A DNA stretch of 64,000 nt from contig NZ_FPBC01000004.1 of NCBI RefSeq assembly GCF_900116605.1, forward strand, positions 62,001-126,000, in the 5' to 3' direction. The notes beneath the pieces were generated by a model. That model saw only the letters and a program-made list of their open reading frames with translations, had not been told where the DNA came from and searched no databases. Numbering within the stretch: the first letter of the stretch is position 1; every line of letters begins with the position of its first letter. A program made the position numbers and the translations under genes. Shown here in pieces: positions 26,859 to 36,552 of the stretch. The stretch comes from Pseudomonas marincola. GTDB lineage: Bacteria > Pseudomonadota > Gammaproteobacteria > Pseudomonadales > Pseudomonadaceae.

Positions 26859-28199
26859 GTGCTCAAGAACCTCACTAAACACTTTGGTCAGGATGGGCTT
26901 GCCCCGACCTCGGCCGACCACCGCAGCCTCGGCTTCAGCGGCACAACCGCGCTGTGGCTGGGCGCTAACGTGGTGGTCACAACCATTCTTACCGGCATGC
27001 TGTTGGTGCCGGACCTTCCGTTTCTGCAAGCCATGGTGATCGTGCTGATCGGCTCTGCGATTGGCATCCTGCCATTGGTGCTGGTCGGCTTGATGGGCCA
27101 GCGCACAGGCCTCACCACCATGGTGCTGGCTCGCGGTAGCTACGGAACCCTGGGCGCTAAACTGCCCTCTCTGATCAACCTGCTGACGCTGCTGGCCTGG
27201 AGCTGGATTCAGGCGTTGCTGGCGGGCATGAGCCTGAACTTTGCCGTCGAACACATCACCGGTTATTCGAACCTGGCGCTGTTCACCATCCTCTGTGAAA
27301 CGCTGGTACTGCTGATTGCCCTGCGCGGGCATCTGGGCATTGAACGTGTGGAGCGCTGGGCCGCTGTCGGCATGCTGATTCTTGCCGCCGCCGTGTTCTA
27401 TTCGATGAACCAGCACTTCGAATTCAGCCAACTGCTGAGCATGAACGAGGAGCCGCGCAATGGCATTACCGCCGGCATTGCATTCGACATCGTGATTGCC
27501 ACGGCGTTTTCATGGATTCCGCTGGCCGCCGACTACAACCGTAACTGCCGCAGCCAGGGCATTGCCGCAACGGGCACCTGGGTCGGTTATGTGGCGGCAA
27601 CGCTGCTGGCCATGGGCCTTGGCGCGACGGTTTCGGGTTTCAGCATCCTTACCGGCAGCGAGCAAACCTACGACCCGGCGGTGCTGTTGTCTGGCTTCGG
27701 CTTTGGTCTGCCGGCGGCTATCGTGGTGTTCCTCTCGGTGATGACCACCAACGTAATGTGCGTGTACAGCGCCACTCTGTCTTACCTGAACATCAGCCCG
27801 AAAAGCACGTTCTGGAAACCCGCACTGATCATCGGTGTGCTGTCGATTCTCGGCTCGCAGATTCCGGGCATCCTCGATAATTTCCAGAATTTCCTGCTGA
27901 TTATCGGCAGCGTGTTCATTCCGGCATTTGCGGTGTTGATCGCCGATTACTTCGTGATCAATCGCGGCCAGTACTCGGTGAGCGACCTGACCCGCGAAGA
28001 CGGTGGCTGCTATCACTACAGCAACGGCATCAACCCGGCGGCATTCGTCGCCTATGCACTCGGCGCCGTGTTGGCGTATTACTGGGGCTGGGTCTCGCCG
28101 TTGGCGTTTGGCGCATCGCTGCCGGTATTCGTGATCACGGCCTGCAGCTACGTGGTGGTGCGTAAATGGTTGCTGGTTCCGCGCCAGCAAACCGCCTAA
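26859..28199 (+). CDS. NCS1-family permease (cytosine/allantoin permease type)
   Basis: A 446-residue protein with about 12 transmembrane helices. The N-terminus (LTKHFGQDGLAPTSADHRSLGFSGTTALWLGANVVVTTIL) and the Gly-rich segments (LVLARGSYGTLGAKLPSLINLL region, with MGQRTGLTTMVLARGSYG) are typical of NCS1 transporters, which move purines, pyrimidines, allantoin or hydantoins with sodium or protons. The start is GTG at 26859 with GGGAG eight bases upstream. It is separated from the symporter by a terminator. By locus analogy (PA1419) it may carry a nitrogen-rich compound linked to guanidine metabolism. Confidence 0.88.
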   Translation: MLKNLTKHFGQDGLAPTSADHRSLGFSGTTALWLGANVVVTTILTGMLLVPDLPFLQAMVIVLIGSAIGILPLVLVGLMGQRTGLTTMVLARGSYGTLGAKLPSLINLLTLLAWSWIQALLAGMSLNFAVEHITGYSNLALFTILCETLVLLIALRGHLGIERVERWAAVGMLILAAAVFYSMNQHFEFSQLLSMNEEPRNGITAGIAFDIVIATAFSWIPLAADYNRNCRSQGIAATGTWVGYVAATLLAMGLGATVSGFSILTGSEQTYDPAVLLSGFGFGLPAAIVVFLSVMTTNVMCVYSATLSYLNISPKSTFWKPALIIGVLSILGSQIPGILDNFQNFLLIIGSVFIPAFAVLIADYFVINRGQYSVSDLTREDGGCYHYSNGINPAAFVAYALGAVLAYYWGWVSPLAFGASLPVFVITACSYVVVRKWLLVPRQQTA

Positions 28200-28272
28200 G
28201 CACGCCAACATCGGGCTTGAGCACTGCGCCTCAGGCCCGATTCCCATTGCACCGCCAGCAAGGAATTGCCGC

Positions 28273-28995
28273 ATGAAAATCGTCAGCCGCGACAAATGGT
28301 TCGAGGTCGAGCATCGCTACGATGGCATCAGCCTGATTCATGAGCCGTACGTACGGCCCTTCTATCGCTGCAATCTGTGGCATGTGCAGGGGCGTGATCG
28401 CGATGTGTTGATTGACTCGGGCTCAGGGCTGGTCAGCTTGCGCGAACAATTGCCCTGGCTTACTGAGCGCCCGCTATTAGCCGTGGCCAGCCATTGCCAC
28501 TTCGACCATATTGCCGGGCATCATGAGTTTGCCGAACGCCTGGTGCATCCGGCGGAAGCCGACATTCTCGCTGCGCCAACCGGTGCCAATACGCTGGCCA
28601 GCGACTTTGTTGGCGACGATATGTTCGAAGCGCACCCGGATTGTCCGTTGTGCTACGCCGAGTACAAGGTGCGCGCAGCACCCGCCACACGCTTGATTGA
28701 GGAAGGTGATGTGCTTGATCTGGGTGATCGCGTGTTGCAAGTGCTGCACACGCCAGGCCATTCACCGGGCGGTATCAGCCTGTGGGAAGCGGCAACGCAG
28801 ACGCTGTTCAGCGGCGACATTATTTATGACGGCCCGCTGATCGAAGATGCCTACCATTCCAATCTCGATGATTACGCCAAGAGCCTGCAACGGCTGCGGG
28901 AGCTGCCGATACGCACGGTTCATGGCGGGCATTTTCAGAGTTTTTCCGGGCAGCGGATGCGCGATATGATAGATCAGTGGCTTCTGGACCACTGA
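28273..28995 (+). CDS. Metallo-beta-lactamase-fold hydrolase
   Basis: A 240-residue MBL-fold protein. The metal motif HxHxDH is SHCHFDH (about 74-79), with further ligands in LHTPGHSPGG, FSGDIIYDG and VHGGHFQSF. It resembles glyoxalase II-like hydrolases but has no glutathione-binding C-terminal domain that I can see, so the substrate is open. It lies 73 bases after the NCS1 permease gene, with a hairpin in the gap (ATCGGGC near 28210 pairing with GCCCGAT near 28235), and probably belongs with the guanidino locus. A hairpin overlaps its stop codon. Confidence 0.88.
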   Translation: MKIVSRDKWFEVEHRYDGISLIHEPYVRPFYRCNLWHVQGRDRDVLIDSGSGLVSLREQLPWLTERPLLAVASHCHFDHIAGHHEFAERLVHPAEADILAAPTGANTLASDFVGDDMFEAHPDCPLCYAEYKVRAAPATRLIEEGDVLDLGDRVLQVLHTPGHSPGGISLWEAATQTLFSGDIIYDGPLIEDAYHSNLDDYAKSLQRLRELPIRTVHGGHFQSFSGQRMRDMIDQWLLDH

Positions 28996-28997
28996 TC
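28972..28997. other. Hairpin over the stop codon of the MBL-fold gene
   Basis: GATCAGTGG (28972-28980) pairs with CCACTGATC (28989-28997) around an 8-base loop and covers the TGA. It lies between convergent genes and lacks a U-run on both strands. Confidence 0.5.
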
Positions 28998-29031
28998 AGC
29001 GATTGACGCTTTGCAGCAGGTGGAGCGGATT

Positions 29032-29166
29032 TCAGCGCTGACGGCGCGGCTCACGCGGGCGACGCGGATCATCAGTGCGCACTGGAATAGGTTGAAGTTT
29101 TGGGCGGTCCAGCAAGCCCAACGCCACCAACAGGTCATGAAAAGCATTCTGCAACTTGGCGATCAT
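29032..29166 (-). CDS. PA1414-family small protein (44 residues)
   Basis: A tiny frame with a strong ribosome binding site (AGGAGGG seven bases before the ATG at 29166). The product starts MIAKLQNAFHDLLVALGLLD, continues RPKLQPIPV and ends in an Arg/Pro-rich tail. This agrees with the small Pseudomonas proteins annotated as PA1414 family. In P. aeruginosa the PA1414 locus also produces the oxygen-responsive small RNA SicX, and it lies near the gbu genes there as well. I see no convincing Anr box upstream, so anaerobic control cannot be claimed here. It is downstream of the TonB receptor gene on the same strand, separated by 120 bases. Confidence 0.75.
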   Translation of the reverse strand: MIAKLQNAFHDLLVALGLLDRPKLQPIPVRTDDPRRPREPRRQR

Positions 29167-29286
29167 AAGACACCCTCCTGCCAAGACTAACGAAAAGCAC
29201 TGTTTACATGCTTGCTATGAGCATAGATTACCTTGAATGAATCTGCGCAAGCTTGATGTTCGTCAGTTGCGCGCCAATAACTCCAC

Positions 29287-31323
29287 TCAAAATGTTACAC
29301 GCAGCCCCGCATACACCGTACGGCCAGGGCCCGGCTCGAAATACCGGCCGTTTGCATCATTGATGCGCACGTTGTCGTAATACTCCCGATCAAACAGATT
29401 ATCGACCCCAACATAAGGCTCCCACAGCTGCCCGCCGGCCTTGAAACGTTTGCCTGCGCGCAAGTTGGTGAGCGCGTAGCCGGCCACCTCGACCGTGTTG
29501 GCGTCATTGGCATACATGGAGTCAAACGCACGCAGATTCAAGCGTGCGTAGTAATCATTCTGCTCAAAGGCAATCTCGGTAAACAGGGATTGCTGCGGAA
29601 TCCCTGCCAGCGAGTTGTCACTGTAATCGGCGCCATCGAGCTGATACTCATCAAACCGAAAGCGGCTGTAGGTATAAGCGCCCGACAAGCGCCAGGCATC
29701 GGCCAGCTGCCAGCTCAGGCTCATTTCCACACCTTCGCGGTGCGACTCACCAGCATTGCGGTAAAAGTTGCGCCCCGACTGGCCCGGCAAACTGTAAGCC
29801 ACCAGTTCGTCATCCAGCTTCATGCTGTATACGGCCAGATCGTAACGTAAGGTTTGCCACTCACCTTTCAGGCCCAGCTCCCGATTGAGCGCATGCGAGG
29901 GCTGCAACGAGGGATTGAAACCACCGCCGGCGGGATTGGCCAGCTCGCTGATGGTCGGTGTTTCAAATGAGGTGCCGATCTTGGCGTAAATCGACTGATG
30001 GGCATCGAGTTGATAGCTCAAGCCGGCGCTGTAGTTCCAGTCCTCGAGATTGCGTGAGCCGGAGTCGTCACCGTCACTCAGAAAGCGGTCGTCGACCGAC
30101 AAGCGCACGCGGTCGTAGCGCACGCCCAATGTGGCCTGCCAATTCTGTGCAAGGTCGATTTGATCTTCGACAAATATCCCGCTGCTGTCGGCATTCTCGT
30201 CCTCTTTGAGCGTCTCAGCGCCTCGCTCGCCGAGCAGGTTATCGTAACGACGACGATCATCACGCTGGGTTTCAACGTCGAAACCAGAGGTAATCTTATG
30301 GGCCATGCCCAGCCACTCGTTGTTGTGACTGTATTGACCGCCAATCCCGGCGAACAAACGGTCGAAAGTTGTTTGGCCGCCGCCGGTAAACGGTAGCCGG
30401 TTGCCAAACTCACGCTGGCCGACGTAGCTGCGAAGCTGATACTCATCGCTGCCGGTCGCGAAACCATCCCAGACCGCGCTTAAGCGCTGCTGGCGGATGG
30501 TCTCGTCAGCGTCGTAACGCAAGTTATTCGGTGCCGCCTGACCACGATCAGCGTCAACTTCACTGGCCCGCAAGCCGCCCGGATCTTCGGCGCGGTTGTC
30601 GATGGCGTTGAAGCCAATGCGCAGCCGCCCATAATCGCTGTACCAGCGCAGCTTGCCGGTCAGGCTATTGGTCTCGGCCCGCGCATGGTCACGGTAGCCG
30701 TCGGACTGGGTGCTGTTGAAGGCCAGCAACCCGCCAATATCGCCAACACTGCCACCGGTTTCAACGCGCGCCCGCTGATAGCCCAACTCGCCGGCACTGA
30801 GATCAAAAAAGCTGTAGGGCGTGGCGGGTGGCTGCCGGGTCTCGATATTCAAAACCCCGCCAGCTGCGTTGCCGTAAAGCACAGAAGACGGCCCACGCAG
30901 CACCTCCAGTCGTTCGACCAAGCCCAAATCCAGCCCGTCGAGTTCAGTCTGGCCATCCGGCATGGTCAGCGGCACGCCATCAACCAGCACGCGCACGCCG
31001 CGCACACCGAAGTTGCCGCGCGCGCCAAAGCCGCGAATAGACGGCCTTAAACCTTGCGCCAGGTTGTATTGATTCTGGCTGAATACGCCCGGCACTGAAG
31101 CCAACAGGCCTTGCAGGGTAAGGCTCTTCTCGGCGCTGACATCATTGCTCTCGACCACGCTGACTGCCGCGGGCGTGGTCAACCAGCTGCTGCGGATGCG
31201 GGGCGAGACAATCAGCAGAGGCGCCATCTCGACCGCTTGGTCTGATTCGGGCTCGCTTGCAGGTGCCAGCTGCGCATTTGTACCCAGCAGCACGCCGGCC
31301 GCTGTGACCAAGGATAATCTCAA
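29287..31323 (-). CDS. TonB-dependent outer-membrane receptor (FecA-like)
   Basis: A receptor of 678 residues with a plug domain (about 30-175, including RGFGARGNFGVRGVRVLVDGVP and VLRGPSSVLYGNAAGG, the usual plug end) and a 22-strand barrel ending in the aromatic tail GLRVTF. A longer frame begins with GTG at 31365, but GAGG sits five bases before a TTG at 31323, and starting there gives a clean signal peptide (MRLSLVTAAGVLLGTNAQLA), so I choose the TTG. It imports a ferric complex or other scarce ligand; the substrate cannot be read from sequence. There is no N-terminal signalling domain. It lies 50 bases after aceK on the same strand. Confidence 0.9.
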   Translation of the reverse strand: MRLSLVTAAGVLLGTNAQLAPASEPESDQAVEMAPLLIVSPRIRSSWLTTPAAVSVVESNDVSAEKSLTLQGLLASVPGVFSQNQYNLAQGLRPSIRGFGARGNFGVRGVRVLVDGVPLTMPDGQTELDGLDLGLVERLEVLRGPSSVLYGNAAGGVLNIETRQPPATPYSFFDLSAGELGYQRARVETGGSVGDIGGLLAFNSTQSDGYRDHARAETNSLTGKLRWYSDYGRLRIGFNAIDNRAEDPGGLRASEVDADRGQAAPNNLRYDADETIRQQRLSAVWDGFATGSDEYQLRSYVGQREFGNRLPFTGGGQTTFDRLFAGIGGQYSHNNEWLGMAHKITSGFDVETQRDDRRRYDNLLGERGAETLKEDENADSSGIFVEDQIDLAQNWQATLGVRYDRVRLSVDDRFLSDGDDSGSRNLEDWNYSAGLSYQLDAHQSIYAKIGTSFETPTISELANPAGGGFNPSLQPSHALNRELGLKGEWQTLRYDLAVYSMKLDDELVAYSLPGQSGRNFYRNAGESHREGVEMSLSWQLADAWRLSGAYTYSRFRFDEYQLDGADYSDNSLAGIPQQSLFTEIAFEQNDYYARLNLRAFDSMYANDANTVEVAGYALTNLRAGKRFKAGGQLWEPYVGVDNLFDREYYDNVRINDANGRYFEPGPGRTVYAGLRVTF

Positions 31324-31373
31324 TAAAACCTCTGTATCCGGGGGATGAGCCAGGTTTGCTGACACGCGTTGGT

Positions 31374-33086
31374 TTATTCGGTCTTACGCCTGTAAGGGAA
31401 CACATCAATCACTTTGCCGGTGTTTATCGCTTGCTGCAGGCTCTGCCAATACTCGGCATCGTAAAGTTCGCCATGCAACTTGCTGAACAAGCGCCGCTGC
31501 TGGATATCGGCAAACAGAAATGGCGGAAACTCCTCCGGAAACACATCCATCGGCGCCACCGAATACCAGGGCTCGCTGGCCATTTCATCTTCAGGGTAAC
31601 GCGGCGGCGGAATGCGCCGGAAATTAACTTCGGTCAGAAAACAGATTTCATCGTAGTCATAGAACACGACACGGCCATGACGAGTAACGCCGAAGTTTTT
31701 CAGCAACATGTCGCCCGGAAATATATTCGCCGCCGCCAGCTGTTTTATCGCCAATCCGTAGTCCTCGAGCGCCGCCTTGACCTGCAACTCGCTGGCACTC
31801 TCGACATACAGATTGAGCGGCGTCATGCGCCGCTCGGTCCAACAATGGCGCACCAGCACGGTGTCGCCTTCAACTTCAACGGTTGAAGGTGCAACTTCCA
31901 AAAGTTCGGCCAGGCACTGCTCATCAAACTTGGCTTTGGGGAAGCGGAAATCGGCAAATTCCTGGGTATCGGCCATGCGCCCTACCCGATCGACACTTTT
32001 AACCAACCGGTACTTTTCGATCACGGTCTGGCGCGACACGCTCTTGGTGTGCGAGAAACGGTCCTTGATGATCTTGAACACGGTGTTGAAGCCCGGCAGC
32101 GTGAATACGCTCATGACCATGCCGCGCACACCCGGCGCCATGATGAACTTGTCATCGGTCGAGGCCAGGTGATTGATCAGCGCGCGATAGAACTCGGATT
32201 TACCGTGTTTGTAGAAGCCGATAGAGGTGTAAAGCTCGGCAATGTGCTTGCCCGGCAAAATCCGTTTGAGAAAGCCGATAAACTCGGCCGGGATGGCGAC
32301 ATCCACCATGAAGTACGAGCGGGTGAACGAGAAGATGATCGACACATCGGCTTCGTCGGTAATCAGCGCGTCAATCTGGATGCCCTGGCCTTCACGGTGC
32401 AGCAACGGAATCGCCAACGGCCATTGCTCATCATGGGTGTAAATGCGCCCGATCAGGTACGCACCTTTATTGCGATAGAGCACCGAGTAGAACAACTCGA
32501 CGGTTAAGGCCGGGTCTTTGCACACCCAGTCCGGCAGGCTCTCGCGCAACTGGCCTTCAAGACGCGCCAAATCCCGTGGTAAATCTTCGAATGCCACCGA
32601 AAAACAGTAATCGTGGAAAATTGCCTGGAGCATCTCGCCGAGGCTGCCATCGAGCTGGTACACCCGCGTTTGCGCCACACGTTCCTGGCTGCGCAAGGCT
32701 GGCCGTGTGCTGTGAATGAACATACAACCATCGCTGATCTGGTCATGGCTGAACAGGCTGCAAAAGATCGAGTTGAACCAAGTCTCGGACAACTCATCAT
32801 CAAAGCGCAGATCAATCAGCTTGATGTAGGCACGCTTGACCAGCGGCCACTGCTCCACATCAGTCAGCCCCTGCTGGAAATGCCGTTTAAGGCGCTGGCT
32901 GCACTCGCTGACTTTATCTTCATACAGGTTGATCCGCGCCGCCGAGGCTTTTTGCGCGTCTTGCCAGAGCGCTTGCTCGAAGCGCGCGCGGGCACCGTCG
33001 GTGATCTGCCGGAAATGCTCACGGTAATCATCAAACCCGGTCAGAATCTGCGCGGCGATCTCGGTGGCTAGCGGTTGCTGCGACAT
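31374..33086 (-). CDS. aceK: Isocitrate dehydrogenase kinase/phosphatase
   Basis: A 570-residue AceK, which phosphorylates and dephosphorylates isocitrate dehydrogenase to divert carbon to the glyoxylate shunt. The N-terminal regulatory half and the C-terminal kinase-like half are both complete; conserved parts include [49 protein letters not shown] (split across about 355-385) and [27 protein letters not shown] with the Asp residues of the catalytic site. ATG at 33086 has GAGG six bases upstream and gives the family's usual length; the longer frame to 33161 adds 25 unlike residues. Confidence 0.97.
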   Translation of the reverse strand: MSQQPLATEIAAQILTGFDDYREHFRQITDGARARFEQALWQDAQKASAARINLYEDKVSECSQRLKRHFQQGLTDVEQWPLVKRAYIKLIDLRFDDELSETWFNSIFCSLFSHDQISDGCMFIHSTRPALRSQERVAQTRVYQLDGSLGEMLQAIFHDYCFSVAFEDLPRDLARLEGQLRESLPDWVCKDPALTVELFYSVLYRNKGAYLIGRIYTHDEQWPLAIPLLHREGQGIQIDALITDEADVSIIFSFTRSYFMVDVAIPAEFIGFLKRILPGKHIAELYTSIGFYKHGKSEFYRALINHLASTDDKFIMAPGVRGMVMSVFTLPGFNTVFKIIKDRFSHTKSVSRQTVIEKYRLVKSVDRVGRMADTQEFADFRFPKAKFDEQCLAELLEVAPSTVEVEGDTVLVRHCWTERRMTPLNLYVESASELQVKAALEDYGLAIKQLAAANIFPGDMLLKNFGVTRHGRVVFYDYDEICFLTEVNFRRIPPPRYPEDEMASEPWYSVAPMDVFPEEFPPFLFADIQQRRLFSKLHGELYDAEYWQSLQQAINTGKVIDVFPYRRKTE

Positions 33087-33262
33087 GAAAAACCTCAGTG
33101 CGTGCAAGGCTGGGTGGCGGTGAACGTATTCAGTCAAACTAGCACGGGAAAGCCTCTGCATCGATTGCCAGTTGCCCGCACGCGAATTTAAAAGTCAGTT
33201 GTGTATTGCATTGGCTGCGGTGCGCAGCAACACTTCCCGCCTGCCACTGCCCGGAGCCTATT

Positions 33263-34171
33263 GTGCGCATTACCGACCTGCTCAGACTGCTATTGCTCGC
33301 CGCCATCTGGGGCGCCAGTTTCCTGTTGATGCGTATTGTTGCGCCGGTGCTGGGCAGTATGCCCACGGCCTTCTTCCGCGCCAGCCTGGGCGCACTCGGT
33401 TTGCTGGCGATTTTGCTGATCATGCGCGTGCGCTGGGATTTTCGCGGCAAGCTCAAGCAATGCCTGGTACTCGGCGTTATCAACGCCGGTCTGCCTTCGG
33501 CCATGTATTGCCTGGCCGCGCTGGTCTTGCCCGCCGGTTACTCATCCATCTTCAATGCGTTGACGCCATTGATGGGCGTGCTGATCGGTGCAATGTTCTT
33601 CTCCGAGGCGCTCACGCCCAGCAAAACCACTGGCGTTGCGCTCGAGCTATTTGGTGTTTGGCTGCTTACGCAAACCGGCCCGGTCGCGGTCGACATGTAC
33701 CTGTTGCTGGGCGCTGGTGCCTGCCTTATTGCGACTATCTGCTACGGCTTTGCCGGGTTTCTCACGCGTAAATGGATCGGCCAGCAAGGCGGTCTGGACA
33801 ATCGCCTGACTGCATTCAGCAGCTTGTGCGGTGCCAGCCTGTTTTTGCTGCCGCTGTTCTTCGGCTCGCTGGCCGTACAGCCGCCGGCCTCGTGGGGCGG
33901 CTTGCAGGAATGGCTGTCTCTGGCCGGGCTGGGCTTTATCTGCACGGCATTCGCCTACGTGCTGTACTTTCGTCTGATAACCGACATCGGCCCGATCAAA
34001 GCCTCGACCACGACATTTCTGATTCCGGTTTTCGGGGTTTTCTGGGGCTGGCTGCTGCTCGACGAGCCGCTGTCGTGGGCTTACCTCTACGGCGGTGCAG
34101 TGATCGCGCTGGCCTTGTGGCTGGTGGTGCGCCCGACTGAAACAGTCCAGCTCAATAATGCCGCGCGCTGA
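33263..34171 (+). CDS. EamA/DMT-family transporter
   Basis: A 302-residue protein with ten hydrophobic helices in two EamA halves. It starts VRITDLLRLLLLAAIWGASF, the usual DMT opening. GTG at 33263 has GGAG six bases upstream and matches the family start; the frame extends 19 residues further but the extra part is not membrane-like. DMT exporters move amino acids, metabolites or drugs; no substrate can be assigned. It ends just before a bidirectional terminator shared with cysK. Confidence 0.88.
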   Translation: MRITDLLRLLLLAAIWGASFLLMRIVAPVLGSMPTAFFRASLGALGLLAILLIMRVRWDFRGKLKQCLVLGVINAGLPSAMYCLAALVLPAGYSSIFNALTPLMGVLIGAMFFSEALTPSKTTGVALELFGVWLLTQTGPVAVDMYLLLGAGACLIATICYGFAGFLTRKWIGQQGGLDNRLTAFSSLCGASLFLLPLFFGSLAVQPPASWGGLQEWLSLAGLGFICTAFAYVLYFRLITDIGPIKASTTTFLIPVFGVFWGWLLLDEPLSWAYLYGGAVIALALWLVVRPTETVQLNNAAR

Positions 34172-34176
34172 AACGT

Positions 34177-34210
34177 AAAAAGCCGCAAACCCTCGCGGAT
34201 GTGCGGCTTT
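34177..34210 (-). terminator. Terminator between convergent EamA gene and cysK
   Basis: AAAGCCGCA (34179-34187) pairs with TGCGGCTTT (34202-34210). On the minus strand the stem runs into CTTTTTAC, a good U-run for cysK; on the plus strand the tail TTTGTT is weaker. Confidence 0.8.
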
Positions 34211-34232
34211 GTTCGCAGCGGTTAAGCGGCGA

Positions 34233-35207
34233 TTACTGCACCAGTTCCTGCTCACTGAACATGTCGCTGAACAGCATGCTCGACAAGTAGCGTTCGCCGG
34301 AGTCCGGCAGGATAACCACGATGGTCTTGCCCATCATGTTCGGCTCGTTGGCCAGCTTGATGGCAGCCGACATGGCCGCGCCGCAGGAAATGCCGCAGAG
34401 AATGCCTTCTTCGCGCATCAGTCGCAGGGCGATGTCCTTAGCGTCTTCATCGGTTACTTGCTCGACCCGGTCAACCACGCTCAAATCGAGGTTCTTCGGC
34501 ACGAAACCTGCGCCAATCCCCTGAATCTTGTGCGGGCTGGGCTTCACCTCTTCACCGGCAAGGGTCTGGCTGATCACCGGCGAACTGACGGGCTCTACGG
34601 CCACCGAGATTATCGCCTTGCCCGCGGTATTTTTGATGTAGCGCGAGACACCGGTAATCGTGCCGCCAGTGCCAACGCCCGACACCAGTACGTCGATGGC
34701 GCCTTGCGTGTCGTTCCAGATTTCCGGCCCGGTGGTTTTCTCGTGAATCGCCGGGTTGGCCGGGTTCTCGAACTGCTGCGGCAAAAAGTATTGCGCTGGA
34801 TCGGAGCCTGCAATCTCGCTGGCTTTTTCAATCGCGCCCTTCATGCCTTTGGCAGGCTCGGTGAGCACCAACTCGGCGCCCAGCGCCTTGAGTACTTTGC
34901 GCCGCTCAAGGCTCATCGACGCCGGCATGGTCAGCAGCAATTTATAACCACGCGCTGCGGCCACAAAGGCCAGGCCAATCCCGGTGTTACCGGAGGTTGG
35001 TTCTACAATAGTCATACCCGGCTTGAGCACGCCACGCGCTTCAGCATCCCAGATCATGTTGGCACCAATGCGGCACTTTACTGAGTAAGCCGGGTTGCGG
35101 CCCTCGATCTTGGCCAGAATTGTGACGCCTTTAGGGCCCAGACGATTGATCATCACCAGCGGCGTATTGCCGATGGCCTGGGCGTTGTCTGCATAGATAC
35201 GGCTCAT
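34233..35207 (-). CDS. cysK: Cysteine synthase A (O-acetylserine sulfhydrylase)
   Basis: A 324-residue PLP enzyme that makes cysteine from O-acetylserine and sulfide. The PLP lysine is K44 in [11 protein letters not shown], the substrate-binding loop is TSGNTGIG, and the phosphate cradle is GTGGTITG. Family length is about 320-325. ATG at 35207 has AAGGAA eight bases upstream. The frame begins upstream at 35246, but the added residues do not match the family. Single gene, with a terminator at its 3' end. Confidence 0.97.
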   Translation of the reverse strand: MSRIYADNAQAIGNTPLVMINRLGPKGVTILAKIEGRNPAYSVKCRIGANMIWDAEARGVLKPGMTIVEPTSGNTGIGLAFVAAARGYKLLLTMPASMSLERRKVLKALGAELVLTEPAKGMKGAIEKASEIAGSDPAQYFLPQQFENPANPAIHEKTTGPEIWNDTQGAIDVLVSGVGTGGTITGVSRYIKNTAGKAIISVAVEPVSSPVISQTLAGEEVKPSPHKIQGIGAGFVPKNLDLSVVDRVEQVTDEDAKDIALRLMREEGILCGISCGAAMSAAIKLANEPNMMGKTIVVILPDSGERYLSSMLFSDMFSEQELVQ

Positions 35208-35327
35208 AACGAATTCCTTGTGCGTGCGTTGCCGGTTAGCCTGCAAGCGTATGACGCGTTGGGTTGGCAGTCCAGTGCGTCACAGACCATGATTAAAACT
35301 TATTGCCATAACCTTAGTCACATAACT

Positions 35328-36392
35328 ATGAGAAAACGTTTCGCTATTCCGTCCGGGATTATCCTAACGCTGGTCATAGCACTGGTGGTGCTGCATATTG
35401 CCCTGCCGTCTCTGGTGCGTGACTACCTCAATAAACAGATGGCTGACATGGGCGACTACCGTGGCCATGTCACCGACGTAGACCTCGCGCTTTGGCGTGG
35501 CGCTTACCGGATTAATGAGTTGAAGATCAACAAGGTCAACGGCAAGGTACCGGTGCCGTTGCTCGACGCGCCTGCGATTGATTTATCGGTGAGCTGGAGC
35601 GCGCTCTGGCATGAGCATGCAATTGTCGCCAGCGTGGTGTTTGAACAACCCCGGCTGAACTTTGTTGACGGCGGCAATGCTGAAGCCTCGCAAACCGGTG
35701 AAGGCGTCGACTGGCGTGAGCAACTCAAAGCGTTGCTGCCCATCACCCTTAACGAGGTGCGTGTGGAGCAAGGCACGCTGGCCTTTCGCAATTTCACCTC
35801 GAAACCCAACGTTGACCTCGAAGCCACTCAGGTCAACGCAACCTTGCTAAACCTGAGCAACACCCGCAACAGCAAGGAGTTGCTGCCCGCCAGTTTCCAG
35901 GCCACGGCAAACGTGCTCGGCGACGCACCACTCGAGACCAGCGCCAAGCTCAATCCGCTGGGCAAACTCGATGACTTCGATTTGAAACTGCGCATCACCG
36001 ACATTCAACTCAAGCGGCTTAACGACTTCACCCGCACCTATGCCGAGTTTGACTTTGTGAAAGGTCACGGGGATTTCGTCATGGAAATTAAGGCGCGCAA
36101 AGGCAAGCTTGATGGCTACGCCAAACCCTTGCTTCGGGATATGGAAATTTTCGACTGGAAGCAGGATGTTGAAGCCAAGGACAAAAATATTCTCACCGGC
36201 ATTTGGGAAGCGTTGGTCGGCAGCGGTGGCTGGCTGCTGAAAAACCACCAAAAAGATCAATTCGCCACACGCATCGAGCTGGCCGGCGACCTCAACGCCT
36301 ACGACGTCAGCCAATGGCAGGCATTCAAGGCCATTCTGCGCAATGCCTTCGTCAAAGCCTTCAGCAATCGATTTGACTCCACAAGCGAGTAA
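35328..36392 (+). CDS. DUF748-like envelope protein
   Basis: A 354-residue protein with one N-terminal transmembrane helix (about 7-25, IPSGIILTLVIALVVLHIAL) and a long beta-rich periplasmic part containing YRINELKINKVNG, PAIDLSVSWSALWHEHAIVASVVFEQPRLNFVDG (split about 70-115) and DFDLKLRITDIQLKRLNDF. This pattern is that of DUF748/AsmA-like proteins, thought to bridge the envelope in lipid transport; exact role unknown. The start at ATG 35328 places the helix near the N-terminus; the ribosome binding site is weak and an upstream in-frame ATG at 35289 is possible. Divergent from cysK. Confidence 0.75.
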   Translation: MRKRFAIPSGIILTLVIALVVLHIALPSLVRDYLNKQMADMGDYRGHVTDVDLALWRGAYRINELKINKVNGKVPVPLLDAPAIDLSVSWSALWHEHAIVASVVFEQPRLNFVDGGNAEASQTGEGVDWREQLKALLPITLNEVRVEQGTLAFRNFTSKPNVDLEATQVNATLLNLSNTRNSKELLPASFQATANVLGDAPLETSAKLNPLGKLDDFDLKLRITDIQLKRLNDFTRTYAEFDFVKGHGDFVMEIKARKGKLDGYAKPLLRDMEIFDWKQDVEAKDKNILTGIWEALVGSGGWLLKNHQKDQFATRIELAGDLNAYDVSQWQAFKAILRNAFVKAFSNRFDSTSE

Positions 36393-36462
36393 ACCCGTGC
36401 CCGCCGAGGCGGGTACGTTGCTGGCGTGACTCGCCATTCAGTGACTGAATGCCCCGTCTACG

Positions 36463-36492
36463 TTCACAGTCGACCGGCCTGCGCGGTATAGT
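36463..36492 (+). promoter_or_regulatory. Sigma70-like promoter for the MoxR/VWA pair
   Basis: TTCACA (36463-36468) and TATAGT (36487-36492) are separated by 18 bases, 61 bases before the MoxR start. A 15-bp palindrome ATTCAG-TGA-CTGAAT lies just upstream at 36436-36450 and could be a regulator site. Confidence 0.5.
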
Positions 36493-36552
36493 AGTTTTTT
36501 ACCTATTTGACCCGAGGTGCTTAGCCCGGGCGTTCGGTTCGAGGATTTATTG

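Noticed and set aside
29167..29290. Anr/FNR box upstream of the PA1414-type gene
   Set aside because: The closest dyad has a 5-base instead of 6-base centre between TTGA/TCAA-like halves and mismatched ends.
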